A stretch of 64,000 bases of DNA from SB15 sp964639245 (GTDB lineage Bacteria; Chloroflexota; Anaerolineae; Aggregatilineales; J027). The notes under the pieces were generated by a model, which worked only from the letters and a program-made list of their open reading frames with translations, did not search any database and was not told the origin of the DNA. The stretch is from NCBI GenBank assembly GCA_964639245.1, contig CAZXCU010000015.1, positions 1 through 64,000 of the forward strand. Reading direction: 5' to 3'. Made by a program: the position numbers and the translations under genes. Shown here one piece after another: positions 42,847 through 51,431 of this stretch (position 1 is the stretch's first letter; each line of letters begins with the position of its first letter).

Positions 42847-44815
42847 CCCAATATGGATAAATGATCTTGTATCTTTTTGTAAAGCTAGTCTGCCTTTAGG
42901 CGATGTTTCTTTAGCCCAAGAATATCACTACCAGAGCATCCCCCTGTGTATCATTGACGCGATTTTTTCTATTGGTGTGAATTACTCCTCTACTCAAAAT
43001 ACAGTGAAACGCTTTTGTGATTATTTCAATATAAAACCCTTTGCTGATACATTTCCTCCACCAACTAAGGAACAATTTAGTGTAGCCGATTTCATCAACT
43101 TACATGAAAAAATGACCCCATCACAAATGGCAGAATTTGTCTACAAAAATAAGCAACTCACATCCACAAAAAATGGGATTTTAAAGGCAGAAGCGGTTCT
43201 ACAACTGGCAAAAATTCTTGCTCAATTTGAGGTGAATTATTTCCAAGATTTACCCAAAGTTTATGAGAAGCCAGACTTTGAGGTTGCTGTAAAACAAATT
43301 CAGGGCCAAAAAAGTGGCATTTCGTTGTACTACTTTTATATGCTTACTGGGTCAAATGACCATATCAAACCCGATAGAATGATTAACCGTTTTGTAGAAA
43401 GTATTACAGGTCAACGGGTCGGTTTAGAAGAAACTCAATTCCTGCTTCGGAAGGCCTGTGAGATTCTCAGTAGAGATTATCCTCATCTAACACCTCGTTT
43501 ACTTGATAGCATGATTTGGAATTATCAGAGAGAAAAGAAATCAAATATGACCCCAGTAAAACTTTCGGCGGGAACCGGTTCAAGTGTGGTGGTGGAATGC
43601 TGCCAGGTCTGCGACTCCCCCGATTTAAAATCCATTTTGTTTTTAGGCTATCTGCCCCCCGTCAATCAAATGCGAACGATTGGCGAAAAACCCTTTGAGC
43701 AGCCCGCCTATCCCGCCGAAATGCTCTACTGCCCCACCTGCCAACTCGTGCAAATTGGACTCGCGGTAGACCCCAACATTTTATTCGCGCCCGATTATCC
43801 CTATACCAGTGGCACAACCAAAATTCTGCGGGAAAACTTCGCGGAAATGTATCAGGAAGTATGTACGCTGGTTGATTTAAAACCCGATGATTTGGTGGTG
43901 GATGTTGGCTCGAACGATGGCACGCTGTTAAGCAATTTTACAGCGCATCGAGTGTTAGGCATTGAACCGACGCTGCAAAGTCAACTCGCCATCGAGCGCG
44001 GGATTCCGTCTATCATGGCGTTTTTTACACAAGCAACTGCCGCCAAAGCTGCATCTGAACACGGCAAAGCCAAAGTTATTACCGCCACCAATGTTTTTGC
44101 CCATATCGAAAATGTGCATGATATTGTGGCGGGGATTCTGGCACTGCTCGCTGACGATGGCATGTTCATTTCCGAATCACATTATCTAATTGGATTGCTC
44201 GAAACCGTTCAATACGACACGATTTATCATGAACACCTGCGCTACTATTCGCTGCACAGCCTGCAATATTTGCTCAATATGCACGGCTTAGAAGTGTTCC
44301 ATGTCAAGCGGATTCCCACCCATGGCGGGTCAATTCGGGTGTATGCGGCGTGGCAAGGACAATACAAAGTTCGCCCGTCGGTGCAGCAAATCTTGGATGC
44401 AGAAAACGCTGTCGGCACAGATGGCTTTGAAAAATTCAAACAGCAGGTCGTCATGTCCAAATTGCAACTCTATGCGCTGTTGAACGAAGTCAAAAGCAAG
44501 GGCGGGCGGGTCTATGGCATTGGCGCGCCGTCTCGTGCCAGCACCCTCATTAACTATGTGGGCTTGGACAACGGCATCATTGATGCGGTCATGGAAGTGC
44601 CGGGGTCACATAAAATCGGAAAGTACATGCCCGGCACGCTCATTCCGGTGCTGCCCGAAACCCGCCTCTTTGATGACCAACCGGAGTATGCCCTGTTGTT
44701 CTCGTGGCATATTGCCGACGAACTCATGCCCAAACTGACCGCCAAAGGTTTCAAGGGCGATTATATTATTCCCTTGCCCACACCCCGTATTGTAAAGGGC
44801 AGCACAAGCGGATAA
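42839..44815 (+). CDS. Fusion: unknown N-terminal domain joined to a zinc-containing sugar C-methyltransferase
   Basis: A 658-residue protein of two parts. Residues 237-658 form a complete sugar C-methyltransferase (TylCIII-like): zinc ligands C254/C255 and C258 in ECCQVCDSP and the CPTC pair in MLYCPTCQLV, SAM site VVDVGSNDGTLL, YHEHLRYYS, and the C-terminal VYGIGAPSRAST. Residues 1-236 belong to another family with GISLYYFYMLTGS, IKPDRMINRF and LDSMIWNYQREK; the pattern recalls helix-hairpin-helix DNA-glycosylase-like proteins, but this is inference. The first part is AT-rich (33-37% GC in three 60-base lines counted by hand) against 48-52% in the second. ATG 43547 could start the methyltransferase alone. 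It overlaps the epimerase by 8 bases. Confidence 0.8.
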   Translation: MNNPIWINDLVSFCKASLPLGDVSLAQEYHYQSIPLCIIDAIFSIGVNYSSTQNTVKRFCDYFNIKPFADTFPPPTKEQFSVADFINLHEKMTPSQMAEFVYKNKQLTSTKNGILKAEAVLQLAKILAQFEVNYFQDLPKVYEKPDFEVAVKQIQGQKSGISLYYFYMLTGSNDHIKPDRMINRFVESITGQRVGLEETQFLLRKACEILSRDYPHLTPRLLDSMIWNYQREKKSNMTPVKLSAGTGSSVVVECCQVCDSPDLKSILFLGYLPPVNQMRTIGEKPFEQPAYPAEMLYCPTCQLVQIGLAVDPNILFAPDYPYTSGTTKILRENFAEMYQEVCTLVDLKPDDLVVDVGSNDGTLLSNFTAHRVLGIEPTLQSQLAIERGIPSIMAFFTQATAAKAASEHGKAKVITATNVFAHIENVHDIVAGILALLADDGMFISESHYLIGLLETVQYDTIYHEHLRYYSLHSLQYLLNMHGLEVFHVKRIPTHGGSIRVYAAWQGQYKVRPSVQQILDAENAVGTDGFEKFKQQVVMSKLQLYALLNEVKSKGGRVYGIGAPSRASTLINYVGLDNGIIDAVMEVPGSHKIGKYMPGTLIPVLPETRLFDDQPEYALLFSWHIADELMPKLTAKGFKGDYIIPLPTPRIVKGSTSG

Positions 44816-44828
44816 CCCCGTCTTTTAA

Positions 44829-44865
44829 CAGGGTACGCTTGGTCTACGGCGTACCCTGAATTTTT
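44829..44865 (+). terminator. Rho-independent terminator of the glycan operon
   Basis: CAGGGTACGC (44829-44838) and GCGTACCCTG (44849-44858) form a perfect 10-bp stem with a 10-base loop, followed by AATTTTT. It lies 14 bases after the stop of the fusion gene and ends the glycan operon that begins near 35120. Confidence 0.88.
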
Positions 44866-44892
44866 GCACGTTAGAAACTTCCAACCTATAAT
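44864..44892 (+). promoter_or_regulatory. Promoter of the cox operon
   Basis: TTGCAC (44864-44869), a 17-base spacer and perfect TATAAT (44887-44892), 53 bases before the coxG start. The -35 overlaps the last bases of the terminator T-run. Confidence 0.7.
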
Positions 44893-44945
44893 AGAAACAA
44901 TTCCTTTTTGGCTAGCAAAAATTTTTTTGTCGTTTAGAGGTCTTT

Positions 44946-45410
44946 ATGAACTTTACTGGTAATTTTTTGTTTAACGCAGATCCTCAGACTGTGTGGGATA
45001 TTCTGATGGATACCCGCGCTATCGCACAGGCACTTCCCGGTGTCGAAGAACTGATTCCTGTTGAAGGCGAACCCGATACATGGCGAGCCGATGCCAAAAT
45101 TGGCATTGCGTCTTTAAGTGGCACCTATTCGGGTCGGATTCGCATGAGCGAACAGCAGCCCCCCCATCAATATCGTTTGACGGTAAGTGGTGAAGGCCAG
45201 CAAAGCATCATCAATGGCTCAACGCTCATCATCTTGAAATTTGATGAGGCGCAGCGCAAAACGATTCTGCACTGGGATGCTCACGCGAGTATTTCCGGCA
45301 AACTTGCCAGTATCGGGCAACGGGTGATTAACCCCGCCGTCAAAATGATGAGCAATCAGTTTTTTAAAGCGCTGGATAAACAAATCCCCCCCGAAAAACG
45401 CATCACCTAA
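44946..45410 (+). CDS. coxG: CoxG-type SRPBCC protein
   Basis: A 154-residue protein of the CO dehydrogenase subunit G family: FNADPQTVWDILMDTRAIA, LPGVEEL, YSGRIRMSEQQPPHQYRL, SGEGQQSIINGSTLI and the closing VINPAVKMMSNQFFKAL. SRPBCC proteins form a hydrophobic pocket; CoxG is thought to help in maturation or membrane attachment of the hydroxylase. It is the first gene of the operon and lies 77 bases before coxS, with a small hairpin in the gap. The usual CoxG C-terminal extension with a membrane anchor is missing, so this is the short form. Confidence 0.88.
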   Translation: MNFTGNFLFNADPQTVWDILMDTRAIAQALPGVEELIPVEGEPDTWRADAKIGIASLSGTYSGRIRMSEQQPPHQYRLTVSGEGQQSIINGSTLIILKFDEAQRKTILHWDAHASISGKLASIGQRVINPAVKMMSNQFFKALDKQIPPEKRIT

Positions 45411-45439
45411 CATCTGGAAGGAGGCAGTTTCCTATTACT

Positions 45440-45458
45440 GGTGGTTTCCACCTTTTTT
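45440..45458 (+). terminator. Weak terminator-like hairpin between coxG and coxS
   Basis: GGTGG, a 3-base loop, CCACC and then six T. The stem has only 5 bp, so termination would be partial. It may adjust the level of coxSLM relative to coxG. Confidence 0.4.
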
Positions 45459-45487
45459 CGCAATTAATGTTTTTTGGAGAAATCCCT

Positions 45488-45952
45488 ATGAAAGTTTCTA
45501 TCAAAGTCAATGGCAAGTTGGTCGAACGCGAAATTGACCCACGGATGCTGCTGGTTCACTTCCTGCGGGAAGAATTGAATCTGACAGGGACAAAAATCGG
45601 CTGTGATACCAGCCAATGCGGGTCATGTACGGTGCATTTGAATGGCATGGCGCTGAAATCGTGTACGGCGCTGGCAGCCCAAGCGGATGGCATGGAAGTC
45701 ACCACGGTGGAAGGGCTGGCCTCCAATGGCGATTTACACCCCATGCAAGAAGGCTTCTGGGAAAAACATGGGCTGCAATGCGGTTTCTGCACGCCCGGCA
45801 TGATTATGAATTCGGTAGCTTTTCTCCAGAACAACCCCAACCCGACTGAAGAAGACATCCGGCATGGTTTGGAAGGCAATTTGTGCCGCTGCACGGGCTA
45901 TCAAAATATTGTGGCGGCGGTTAAAACGGCTGCTGAAAAGATGGGAGGCTAA
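45488..45952 (+). CDS. coxS: Molybdenum hydroxylase small subunit, 2Fe-2S protein (CoxS)
   Basis: A 154-residue electron-transfer subunit. The N-terminal plant-type ferredoxin domain has GCDTSQCGSCTVHLNG with its final Cys in LKSCTALA; the C-terminal helical domain has QCGFCTPGM and LCRCTGYQNI, so both [2Fe-2S] clusters are complete. It carries electrons from the molybdenum site in CoxL to FAD in CoxM. ATG 45488 is chosen because homology starts there and TTTTTTGGAG precedes it. coxL starts 2 bases after the stop. The order S-L-M is typical of form II clusters, unlike M-S-L of true CO dehydrogenase. Confidence 0.96.
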   Translation: MKVSIKVNGKLVEREIDPRMLLVHFLREELNLTGTKIGCDTSQCGSCTVHLNGMALKSCTALAAQADGMEVTTVEGLASNGDLHPMQEGFWEKHGLQCGFCTPGMIMNSVAFLQNNPNPTEEDIRHGLEGNLCRCTGYQNIVAAVKTAAEKMGG

Positions 45953-45954
45953 AA

Positions 45955-48318
45955 ATGGCAACACGAATTTTTGGCGCAAGCATCAAGCGCCGCGAAGACC
46001 CCCGTCTGATTACGGGCGAAGCCAAATACTTAGATGATTTACACCTGCCCGGTTTGGCGCATGTGGCAATTCTCCGCAGTCCTTACGCTCATGCGAAAAT
46101 TAAACATATTGATACATCCGCCGCCGCCGCCCTTCCGGGTGTGGTTGGCGTTTTTACCGGAAAAGATTTTGCCGATTTGCCCGCGCTGCCCTGTGCATGG
46201 CAGGCTGGCGGGGTCAAAAACAATGTCAATACGCCCCGCGCTCTTGCCATCGATAAAATCACCCATTTAGGGGTTGGTGTAGCGGCAGTGGTGGCAGAAG
46301 ACCGCTATATTGCCGAAGATGCTCTCAATCTGATTCATGTCGAATACGAAGAACTGCCAGCCGTTGTAGATGCCGAAAAAGCAGTTCAACCCGGCGCACC
46401 CCAGATTCATGAAAATGCCCCTAATAATGTAGTCATGGAATGGGAATGTGGGACAAAAGATGCCGCTGAACAAGCCCTCGCCAGTTCGGATGTGGTGGTC
46501 AAACACCGCTTTATTAACCAGCGCTTGCTGCCGACTCCGATGGAAACACGCGGTTGTGTGGCCCAATATCTCCCCGTGACGGGAGAATATACGGTCTGGA
46601 TGACTTCTCAAGCACCCCATGTGATGCGTTTGTTGATGACCGCCTTTGTCTTTGCGATTCCTGAAACTAAAATGCGGGTCATTTCGCCACAGGTGGGCGG
46701 TGGATTCGGCGCGAAGATTTTCCTCTATCCCGAATATGTGTTGATGGCAGCGCTGGCAAAGAAAACCGAACGCCCTGTCAAATGGATGGAAACCCGCACC
46801 GAAAATTACATCGCCACCACGCACGGACGCGACCACATTACCGAATTGGAAGTGGGGGCAAAAAGCGACGGCACAATTACCGCCCTCAAAGTCAATACCT
46901 ATGCCAATCTGGGTGGGGAAATTTCCACCATTGCACCCGGTATTCCAACCACGTTGTATGGTCGGTTGCTTTCCGGCGTTTATAAAATCCCGAATATTTA
47001 CTGCCATGTGGTGGGTGCATATACCAATACGGGCATGGTAGACGCTTATCGTGGGGCGGGACGACCCGAAGCAACTTTTGTGGTGGAACGGGCGGTGGAT
47101 ATGCTGGCGGATGAACTTGGCTTAGACCCCGCCGAAATTCGCCGTAAAAATTTCATCCAACCGGATGAATTCCCCTACGACCCGAAAATCTTAAACGGGC
47201 TGACCTATGACAGTGGCGAATATGAACGGGCATTGGACATTGCGCTCAACATGGTTGAGTACCAAAAATTGCGCCAAGAACAAGCCGCTGCTCGCCAACA
47301 AGGGAAATATATCGGGGTTGGTTTTTCGAGTTACCTTGAAATTTGCGGGGTTGCGCCTTCCGCGTGGATTGGGTTACCCGGTGAAGGGTGGGGAGCAGGC
47401 CTGTGGGAAAGTGCCAATGTGCGCGTCCATCTGACGGGCAAAGTGGTGGTGACTTCTGGTTCACAACCGCACGGACAGGGGCATGAAACCACCACCGCCC
47501 AGATTGTGGCGGAGGAACTCGGCATTCCCGTCGAAGATACGATTGTGCAGCACAGCGATACCTTGGGTACGCCCTTTGGCTATGGAACCTATGGCAGCCG
47601 TAGCGCCGCTGTAGGGCAGGTGGCTGTGTATAACAGCTTGCAGCGTATCAAAGAAAAAGCCAAGAAAATCGGCGCTCACCTGCTCGAAGCGGCGGTTGAA
47701 GATGTGGTTTACGAAGATGGCAAAGTGTACGTCAAAGGTGCGCCGGACAAAGCCAAGACGATTCAAGAAATCGCCGGGGCTGCTGCATTGGCCTATAATC
47801 TGCCAGCCGGAACAGAACCCTTCCTTGATGACACCGCCTACTATGACCCGCCCAACTGTACTTATCCGTTTGGGACACATATTTGTGTGGTCGAAGTGAA
47901 TGCAGAAACCGGCGAAGTGCATCTGCGTCGTTACGTGGCGGTAGATGATGTCGGGAAAGTTATTAACCCGATGATTGTCGAAGGGCAGGCTCACGGTGGG
48001 ATTGTGCAAGGCATCGCACAAGCGCTGTGGGAAGGGGCAGTCTATGATGAAAATGGACAGCTTTTGAGTGGGTCACTCATGGATTATACCCTCCCCAGAG
48101 CCGATTTGCTGCCGCATTTGGAACTGGCCCGCACCGAAACACCTTCCCCGGTCAATCCCTTAGGGGTGAAAGGCGCAGGAGAAGCTGGAACCATTGCCTC
48201 AACTCCGGCAGTCGTGAATGCGGTGCTGGATGCGCTTAAACCGCTTGGCGTAACCCACATCGATATGCCATTGACCCCCGCCCGTGTCTGGCAAGCAATT
48301 CAGGCCGCGAAACAATAG
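45955..48318 (+). CDS. coxL: Molybdenum hydroxylase large subunit, form II CoxL
   Basis: The 787-residue molybdopterin-cytosine-dinucleotide subunit of the xanthine oxidase family. The active-site loop is AYRGAGR (residues 364-370), the form II signature; true CO dehydrogenases (form I) have AYxCSFR with a copper-binding Cys. The catalytic Glu is E743 in KGAGEAGTIAS. Further motifs: GGGFGAKIFLYPE, GQGHETTTAQIVAEELG and RYVAVDDVGKVINPMIVEGQ. The enzyme should hydroxylate an organic substrate, probably an aromatic or N-heterocyclic compound; CO oxidation is doubtful. Annotated as CoxL by family, not by proven reaction. Confidence 0.95.
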   Translation: MATRIFGASIKRREDPRLITGEAKYLDDLHLPGLAHVAILRSPYAHAKIKHIDTSAAAALPGVVGVFTGKDFADLPALPCAWQAGGVKNNVNTPRALAIDKITHLGVGVAAVVAEDRYIAEDALNLIHVEYEELPAVVDAEKAVQPGAPQIHENAPNNVVMEWECGTKDAAEQALASSDVVVKHRFINQRLLPTPMETRGCVAQYLPVTGEYTVWMTSQAPHVMRLLMTAFVFAIPETKMRVISPQVGGGFGAKIFLYPEYVLMAALAKKTERPVKWMETRTENYIATTHGRDHITELEVGAKSDGTITALKVNTYANLGGEISTIAPGIPTTLYGRLLSGVYKIPNIYCHVVGAYTNTGMVDAYRGAGRPEATFVVERAVDMLADELGLDPAEIRRKNFIQPDEFPYDPKILNGLTYDSGEYERALDIALNMVEYQKLRQEQAAARQQGKYIGVGFSSYLEICGVAPSAWIGLPGEGWGAGLWESANVRVHLTGKVVVTSGSQPHGQGHETTTAQIVAEELGIPVEDTIVQHSDTLGTPFGYGTYGSRSAAVGQVAVYNSLQRIKEKAKKIGAHLLEAAVEDVVYEDGKVYVKGAPDKAKTIQEIAGAAALAYNLPAGTEPFLDDTAYYDPPNCTYPFGTHICVVEVNAETGEVHLRRYVAVDDVGKVINPMIVEGQAHGGIVQGIAQALWEGAVYDENGQLLSGSLMDYTLPRADLLPHLELARTETPSPVNPLGVKGAGEAGTIASTPAVVNAVLDALKPLGVTHIDMPLTPARVWQAIQAAKQ

Positions 48319-48330
48319 GAGTGTTGACCC

Positions 48331-49179
48331 ATGTACCCAACAAATTTCGATTATTACCGCGCCCATTCTGTCGAAGAAGCGCTCAAACTCCTGATGGAAA
48401 ACAGCGATGCCAAACTGCTGGCGGGAGGCCACAGCTTGCTGCCGGCGGTGAAACTGCGCCTTGCCCAACCTGCTGCATTGATTGACATTGGGCGGATTGA
48501 GTCACTCAAAAATATCACGGCGAATGGTTCGCTGACCATTGGCGCATTAGCCACCCATGCGCGGGTTGCTTCTTCTGCCGATGTGCAAAAATACGCGCCT
48601 GCCCTCGCGGCGGCTGCCAGCAAAATTGGCGATCAGCAGGTGCGGAATTTTGGCACGCTTGGCGGGAATATTGCCCATGCTGACCCCGCCTCCGACCCGC
48701 CCACTGTCTTAGTGGCCTCCGGTGCAACAATTCATGTACAGAGTGCGAGTGGCAAACGGGCTATCAGCGCCGAAGATTTTTTTGTGGATTTGTTTACCAC
48801 TGCACTTGAACCGGATGAAATTGTCACTGCCATCGAGATTCCGAACCTGAGCGGCAAAAAGAGTGGCTACGCCAAAATGTCACATCCGGCCTCCCGCTAC
48901 GCTGTGGTGGGCGTTTGTGCTGTATTGGAGATGGATGGGGATACCTGCACAAATGCCCGTCTTGCGGTAGGCGGGGCTGTTCCCAAAGCCACCCGTTTAA
49001 CTGATGCAGAAAATGCACTCAAAGGCAAAAAAGTCGCCGATGCGCTTGGTGCGGCGGCAGAGGCTGCTATCGCCCAAGTCGGAGATGATGTCATGGGTGA
49101 TATTTCCGCCCCCGAAGATTATCGGCGGGCGATGGTCGGTTACTATCTGAAACAAGCGGTGCAATCCGCTTTGGCATAG
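48331..49179 (+). CDS. coxM: Molybdenum hydroxylase medium subunit, FAD-binding (CoxM)
   Basis: A 282-residue flavoprotein that passes electrons from CoxS to the acceptor. FAD-binding loops AGGHSLLPAVKLRLAQP and RNFGTLGGNIAHADPASDPP are clear, as is the C-terminal domain with YAKMSHPASRYAVVGVCAVL and EDYRRAMVGYYLKQAV. It starts 12 bases after coxL with GGAG. It is followed by a 141-base spacer holding a nested inverted repeat. Confidence 0.96.
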   Translation: MYPTNFDYYRAHSVEEALKLLMENSDAKLLAGGHSLLPAVKLRLAQPAALIDIGRIESLKNITANGSLTIGALATHARVASSADVQKYAPALAAAASKIGDQQVRNFGTLGGNIAHADPASDPPTVLVASGATIHVQSASGKRAISAEDFFVDLFTTALEPDEIVTAIEIPNLSGKKSGYAKMSHPASRYAVVGVCAVLEMDGDTCTNARLAVGGAVPKATRLTDAENALKGKKVADALGAAAEAAIAQVGDDVMGDISAPEDYRRAMVGYYLKQAVQSALA

Positions 49180-49191
49180 AAAAATAGGGTA

Positions 49192-49284
49192 ACGGACGGG
49201 ATGATGCCTTTTAATTATTAAATACGGATATTGTACGGGCGTGGTCTATGACCCACCCGTACTACTTTACATCATACCGTCCGT
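49192..49284. repeat. Nested inverted repeat between coxM and coxD
   Basis: ACGGACGGGATGATG (49192-49206) and CATCATACCGTCCGT (49270-49284) are inverted copies with one mismatch. Inside are the palindrome TTTAATTATTAAA (49210-49222) and a second imperfect stem (ACGGGCGTGGTC with GACCCACCCGT, 49234-49260). Its layout resembles the element at 19820-19887: GC-rich outer arms and inner stems, lying before an ATPase gene inside an operon. It has no ORF. Confidence 0.7.
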
Positions 49285-49320
49285 TTCGCTCTCTAAATCA
49301 AAAAGTGGGGCAAAATTCCT

Positions 49321-50238
49321 ATGTTTGAAAGTGTGGATGCAGTTCAGAAAGCGCTTGCCGAATGTGACTATGTTGCCGAACGTGGGCTGGCAACGTCCAT
49401 TTATTTAACCCTGAAATTGGGCAAACCGCTTTTTCTGGAAGGTGAAGCTGGAGTCGGCAAAACGGAAATTGCCAAAGTGCTGTCGCAACTACTGGAGACG
49501 CGCCTGATTCGCCTGCAATGTTACGAGGGCTTGGATGCCAACACTGCCATCTACGAATGGAATTATGCCCAGCAAATGCTGCACTTGCGGTTGCTTGAGG
49601 CCAGTGGAGCAAGCCGTACCGAAATGCAGCACGAATTGTTTACCCGCGATTTTTTGCAAGCCCGTCCACTGTTGCAGGCAATTGAAGCCAGTGCCGCCGG
49701 AAAACCACCCGTGCTGCTGATTGATGAAATTGACCGTGCCGACGAAGAATTTGAAGCCTTTTTGTTAGAAGTGCTGTCCGATTTTCAGGTAACGATTCCC
49801 GAACTTGGCACAATTCGCGCTGATGCCCCCCCCGTTGTCATTGTGACTTCTAACCGTACCCGCGAAGTGCATGATGCGCTCAAACGGCGCTGTTTGTACT
49901 ATTGGATTGAGTATCCGTCCTTTGACAAAGAACTCGAAATTGTCCGCACTAAAGCGCCAGAAATTGAACCCATGCTGGCAAAGCATATCACCGCTTTTAT
50001 TCAAGAACTCCGTCATATGGATCTGTTTAAAGCACCCGGTGTAGCAGAAACACTGGATTGGACAGCCGCGCTCGTGGCGCTTGACCAGCAGCGCCTATCT
50101 ATTGAAGCGATCCAGGATACTTTAGGCGTTATTTTAAAATATCAGGATGATATTGAAGCACTGCCCCGCAGTGTGTTAGAAGCAACGATGGAACGCGCCC
50201 GAATGCAAGCGGAAATTGCGCGTGGATTACAGGTATGA
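49321..50238 (+). CDS. coxD: MoxR-family AAA+ ATPase (CoxD)
   Basis: A 305-residue AAA+ ATPase. Walker A EGEAGVGKTEIAKVL, Walker B VLLIDEIDRADEEFEAFLLEVL, sensor 1 VIVTSNRTREVHDAL and an Arg-rich second region KRRCLYYWIEYPS. In Cox clusters CoxD works with CoxE to mature the metal site of the large subunit. The stop overlaps the coxE start by 4 bases. The gene comes after the structured spacer, which may allow separate expression. Confidence 0.94.
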   Translation: MFESVDAVQKALAECDYVAERGLATSIYLTLKLGKPLFLEGEAGVGKTEIAKVLSQLLETRLIRLQCYEGLDANTAIYEWNYAQQMLHLRLLEASGASRTEMQHELFTRDFLQARPLLQAIEASAAGKPPVLLIDEIDRADEEFEAFLLEVLSDFQVTIPELGTIRADAPPVVIVTSNRTREVHDALKRRCLYYWIEYPSFDKELEIVRTKAPEIEPMLAKHITAFIQELRHMDLFKAPGVAETLDWTAALVALDQQRLSIEAIQDTLGVILKYQDDIEALPRSVLEATMERARMQAEIARGLQV

Positions 50239-51428
50239 ACGGGCATTTTTTATATAACCTGCTGCTATTCAATCGCATTTGTAAAACGCTCGGTATGGAT
50301 ATTACACCGGGGCGGGTGATTGAAGTGTCCCAAGCCCTGCAACATATTCGCTTAGAAAATAAAACCGATTTTTATTACACCCTGCGCGGATTAATGGTCA
50401 CACGACAGCGCGATTTAGACCTCTTCGACCATGCCTTTGATTTGTTCTGGCGGCCTCCTCTGGACAAGGAAACCACCCTAACGATTAATTCATTGGGTGA
50501 AAAACCCAAAAAGCGCAAACCACAGTTTTTGCCCCCCGCCAACATGGATTTTGAGGACGAACCTTCCAAACCCTTGCAAGCCGATAAAGATACCGAAATC
50601 GCGCTGGTGCTAACCTACAGCCAAGAACAAAGCCTGCGTCATAAAGATTTTGCCGACATGACCGCGCAGGAATTGGCGCTGGCAAAACAGGCCATTACTC
50701 GACTGCCCAAATCTTTGGGGATGCGGAAAACCCGTCGCTATCAAGCTGGCAAAGGACGGTTGCTCGATATTCGTAAAACTTTTCGGCGGAATATGCGCTA
50801 TCAAGGCGAACTTTTCGATTTGCCAACCCGTACTGTGAAACTCAAACCGCGTCCGGTGGTGCTGATTTGTGATATTAGCGGCAGCATGGAACGCTACACC
50901 CGGATTTTGCTTCATTTCATGCACACCCTTTCTGCCCATTTGTATCAGGTGGAATCGTTCGTGTTTGGTACACGCTTGTTTCAGGTTACGCACCAGATTC
51001 GCTTTAAAGCAGTTGACCGCGCCTTGCACGAAGTTGGCCTGCATGTCAATGATTGGGGCGGCGGCACAAAAACCGGTGAGGCACTCCAGCAGTTTAATTA
51101 TCGCTGGAGTCGGCGGGTGCTGGGACGCGGGGCGGTGGTGCTGCTGATTACGGATGGATGGGACAGAGGCGAACCGGACATGCTGCTGCATGAGGCTGAA
51201 CGCTTGCAACGCAGTTGTCACCGCTTGATCTGGCTCAATCCGTTGATTGGCACGCCACGCTATGAACCCCTAACACGCGGCGCACAGGCCATGCTCCCCT
51301 ATGTTGACGATTTTTTGCCCGTGCGGAATCTGGCAAATCTTGAAATGATTGTGGAACAACTCGAAAAACTCAACTGGCGACGCTCCGAAAAATTAGCCCA
51401 TGCCCATTTGATTGTTCATGAGAATTAG
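50235..51428 (+). CDS. coxE: VWA-domain protein CoxE
   Basis: A 397-residue partner of the MoxR ATPase. The C-terminal half is a von Willebrand A domain with MIDAS motif LICDISGSMERYTRILLHF (DxSxS) and the Thr in GGTKTGEALQQF; the Asp in LLITDGWDRGEPD completes the metal site. The N-terminal 200 residues are basic and specific for CoxE proteins (KSLGMRKTRRYQAGKGRLLDI). Expected to be needed for assembling the active site of CoxL. It begins inside the coxD stop and is followed 3 bases later by an XdhC-type gene. Confidence 0.93.
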   Translation: MNGHFLYNLLLFNRICKTLGMDITPGRVIEVSQALQHIRLENKTDFYYTLRGLMVTRQRDLDLFDHAFDLFWRPPLDKETTLTINSLGEKPKKRKPQFLPPANMDFEDEPSKPLQADKDTEIALVLTYSQEQSLRHKDFADMTAQELALAKQAITRLPKSLGMRKTRRYQAGKGRLLDIRKTFRRNMRYQGELFDLPTRTVKLKPRPVVLICDISGSMERYTRILLHFMHTLSAHLYQVESFVFGTRLFQVTHQIRFKAVDRALHEVGLHVNDWGGGTKTGEALQQFNYRWSRRVLGRGAVVLLITDGWDRGEPDMLLHEAERLQRSCHRLIWLNPLIGTPRYEPLTRGAQAMLPYVDDFLPVRNLANLEMIVEQLEKLNWRRSEKLAHAHLIVHEN

Positions 51429-51431
51429 ACC

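Noticed and set aside
46267..47007. 246-residue minus-strand ORF inside coxL
   Set aside because: Antisense shadow of a well-supported gene; composition is atypical and no motif is visible.
45955..48318. Annotation of coxL as true CO dehydrogenase
   Set aside because: The active-site loop is AYRGAGR, the form II type, and lacks the Cys of form I.
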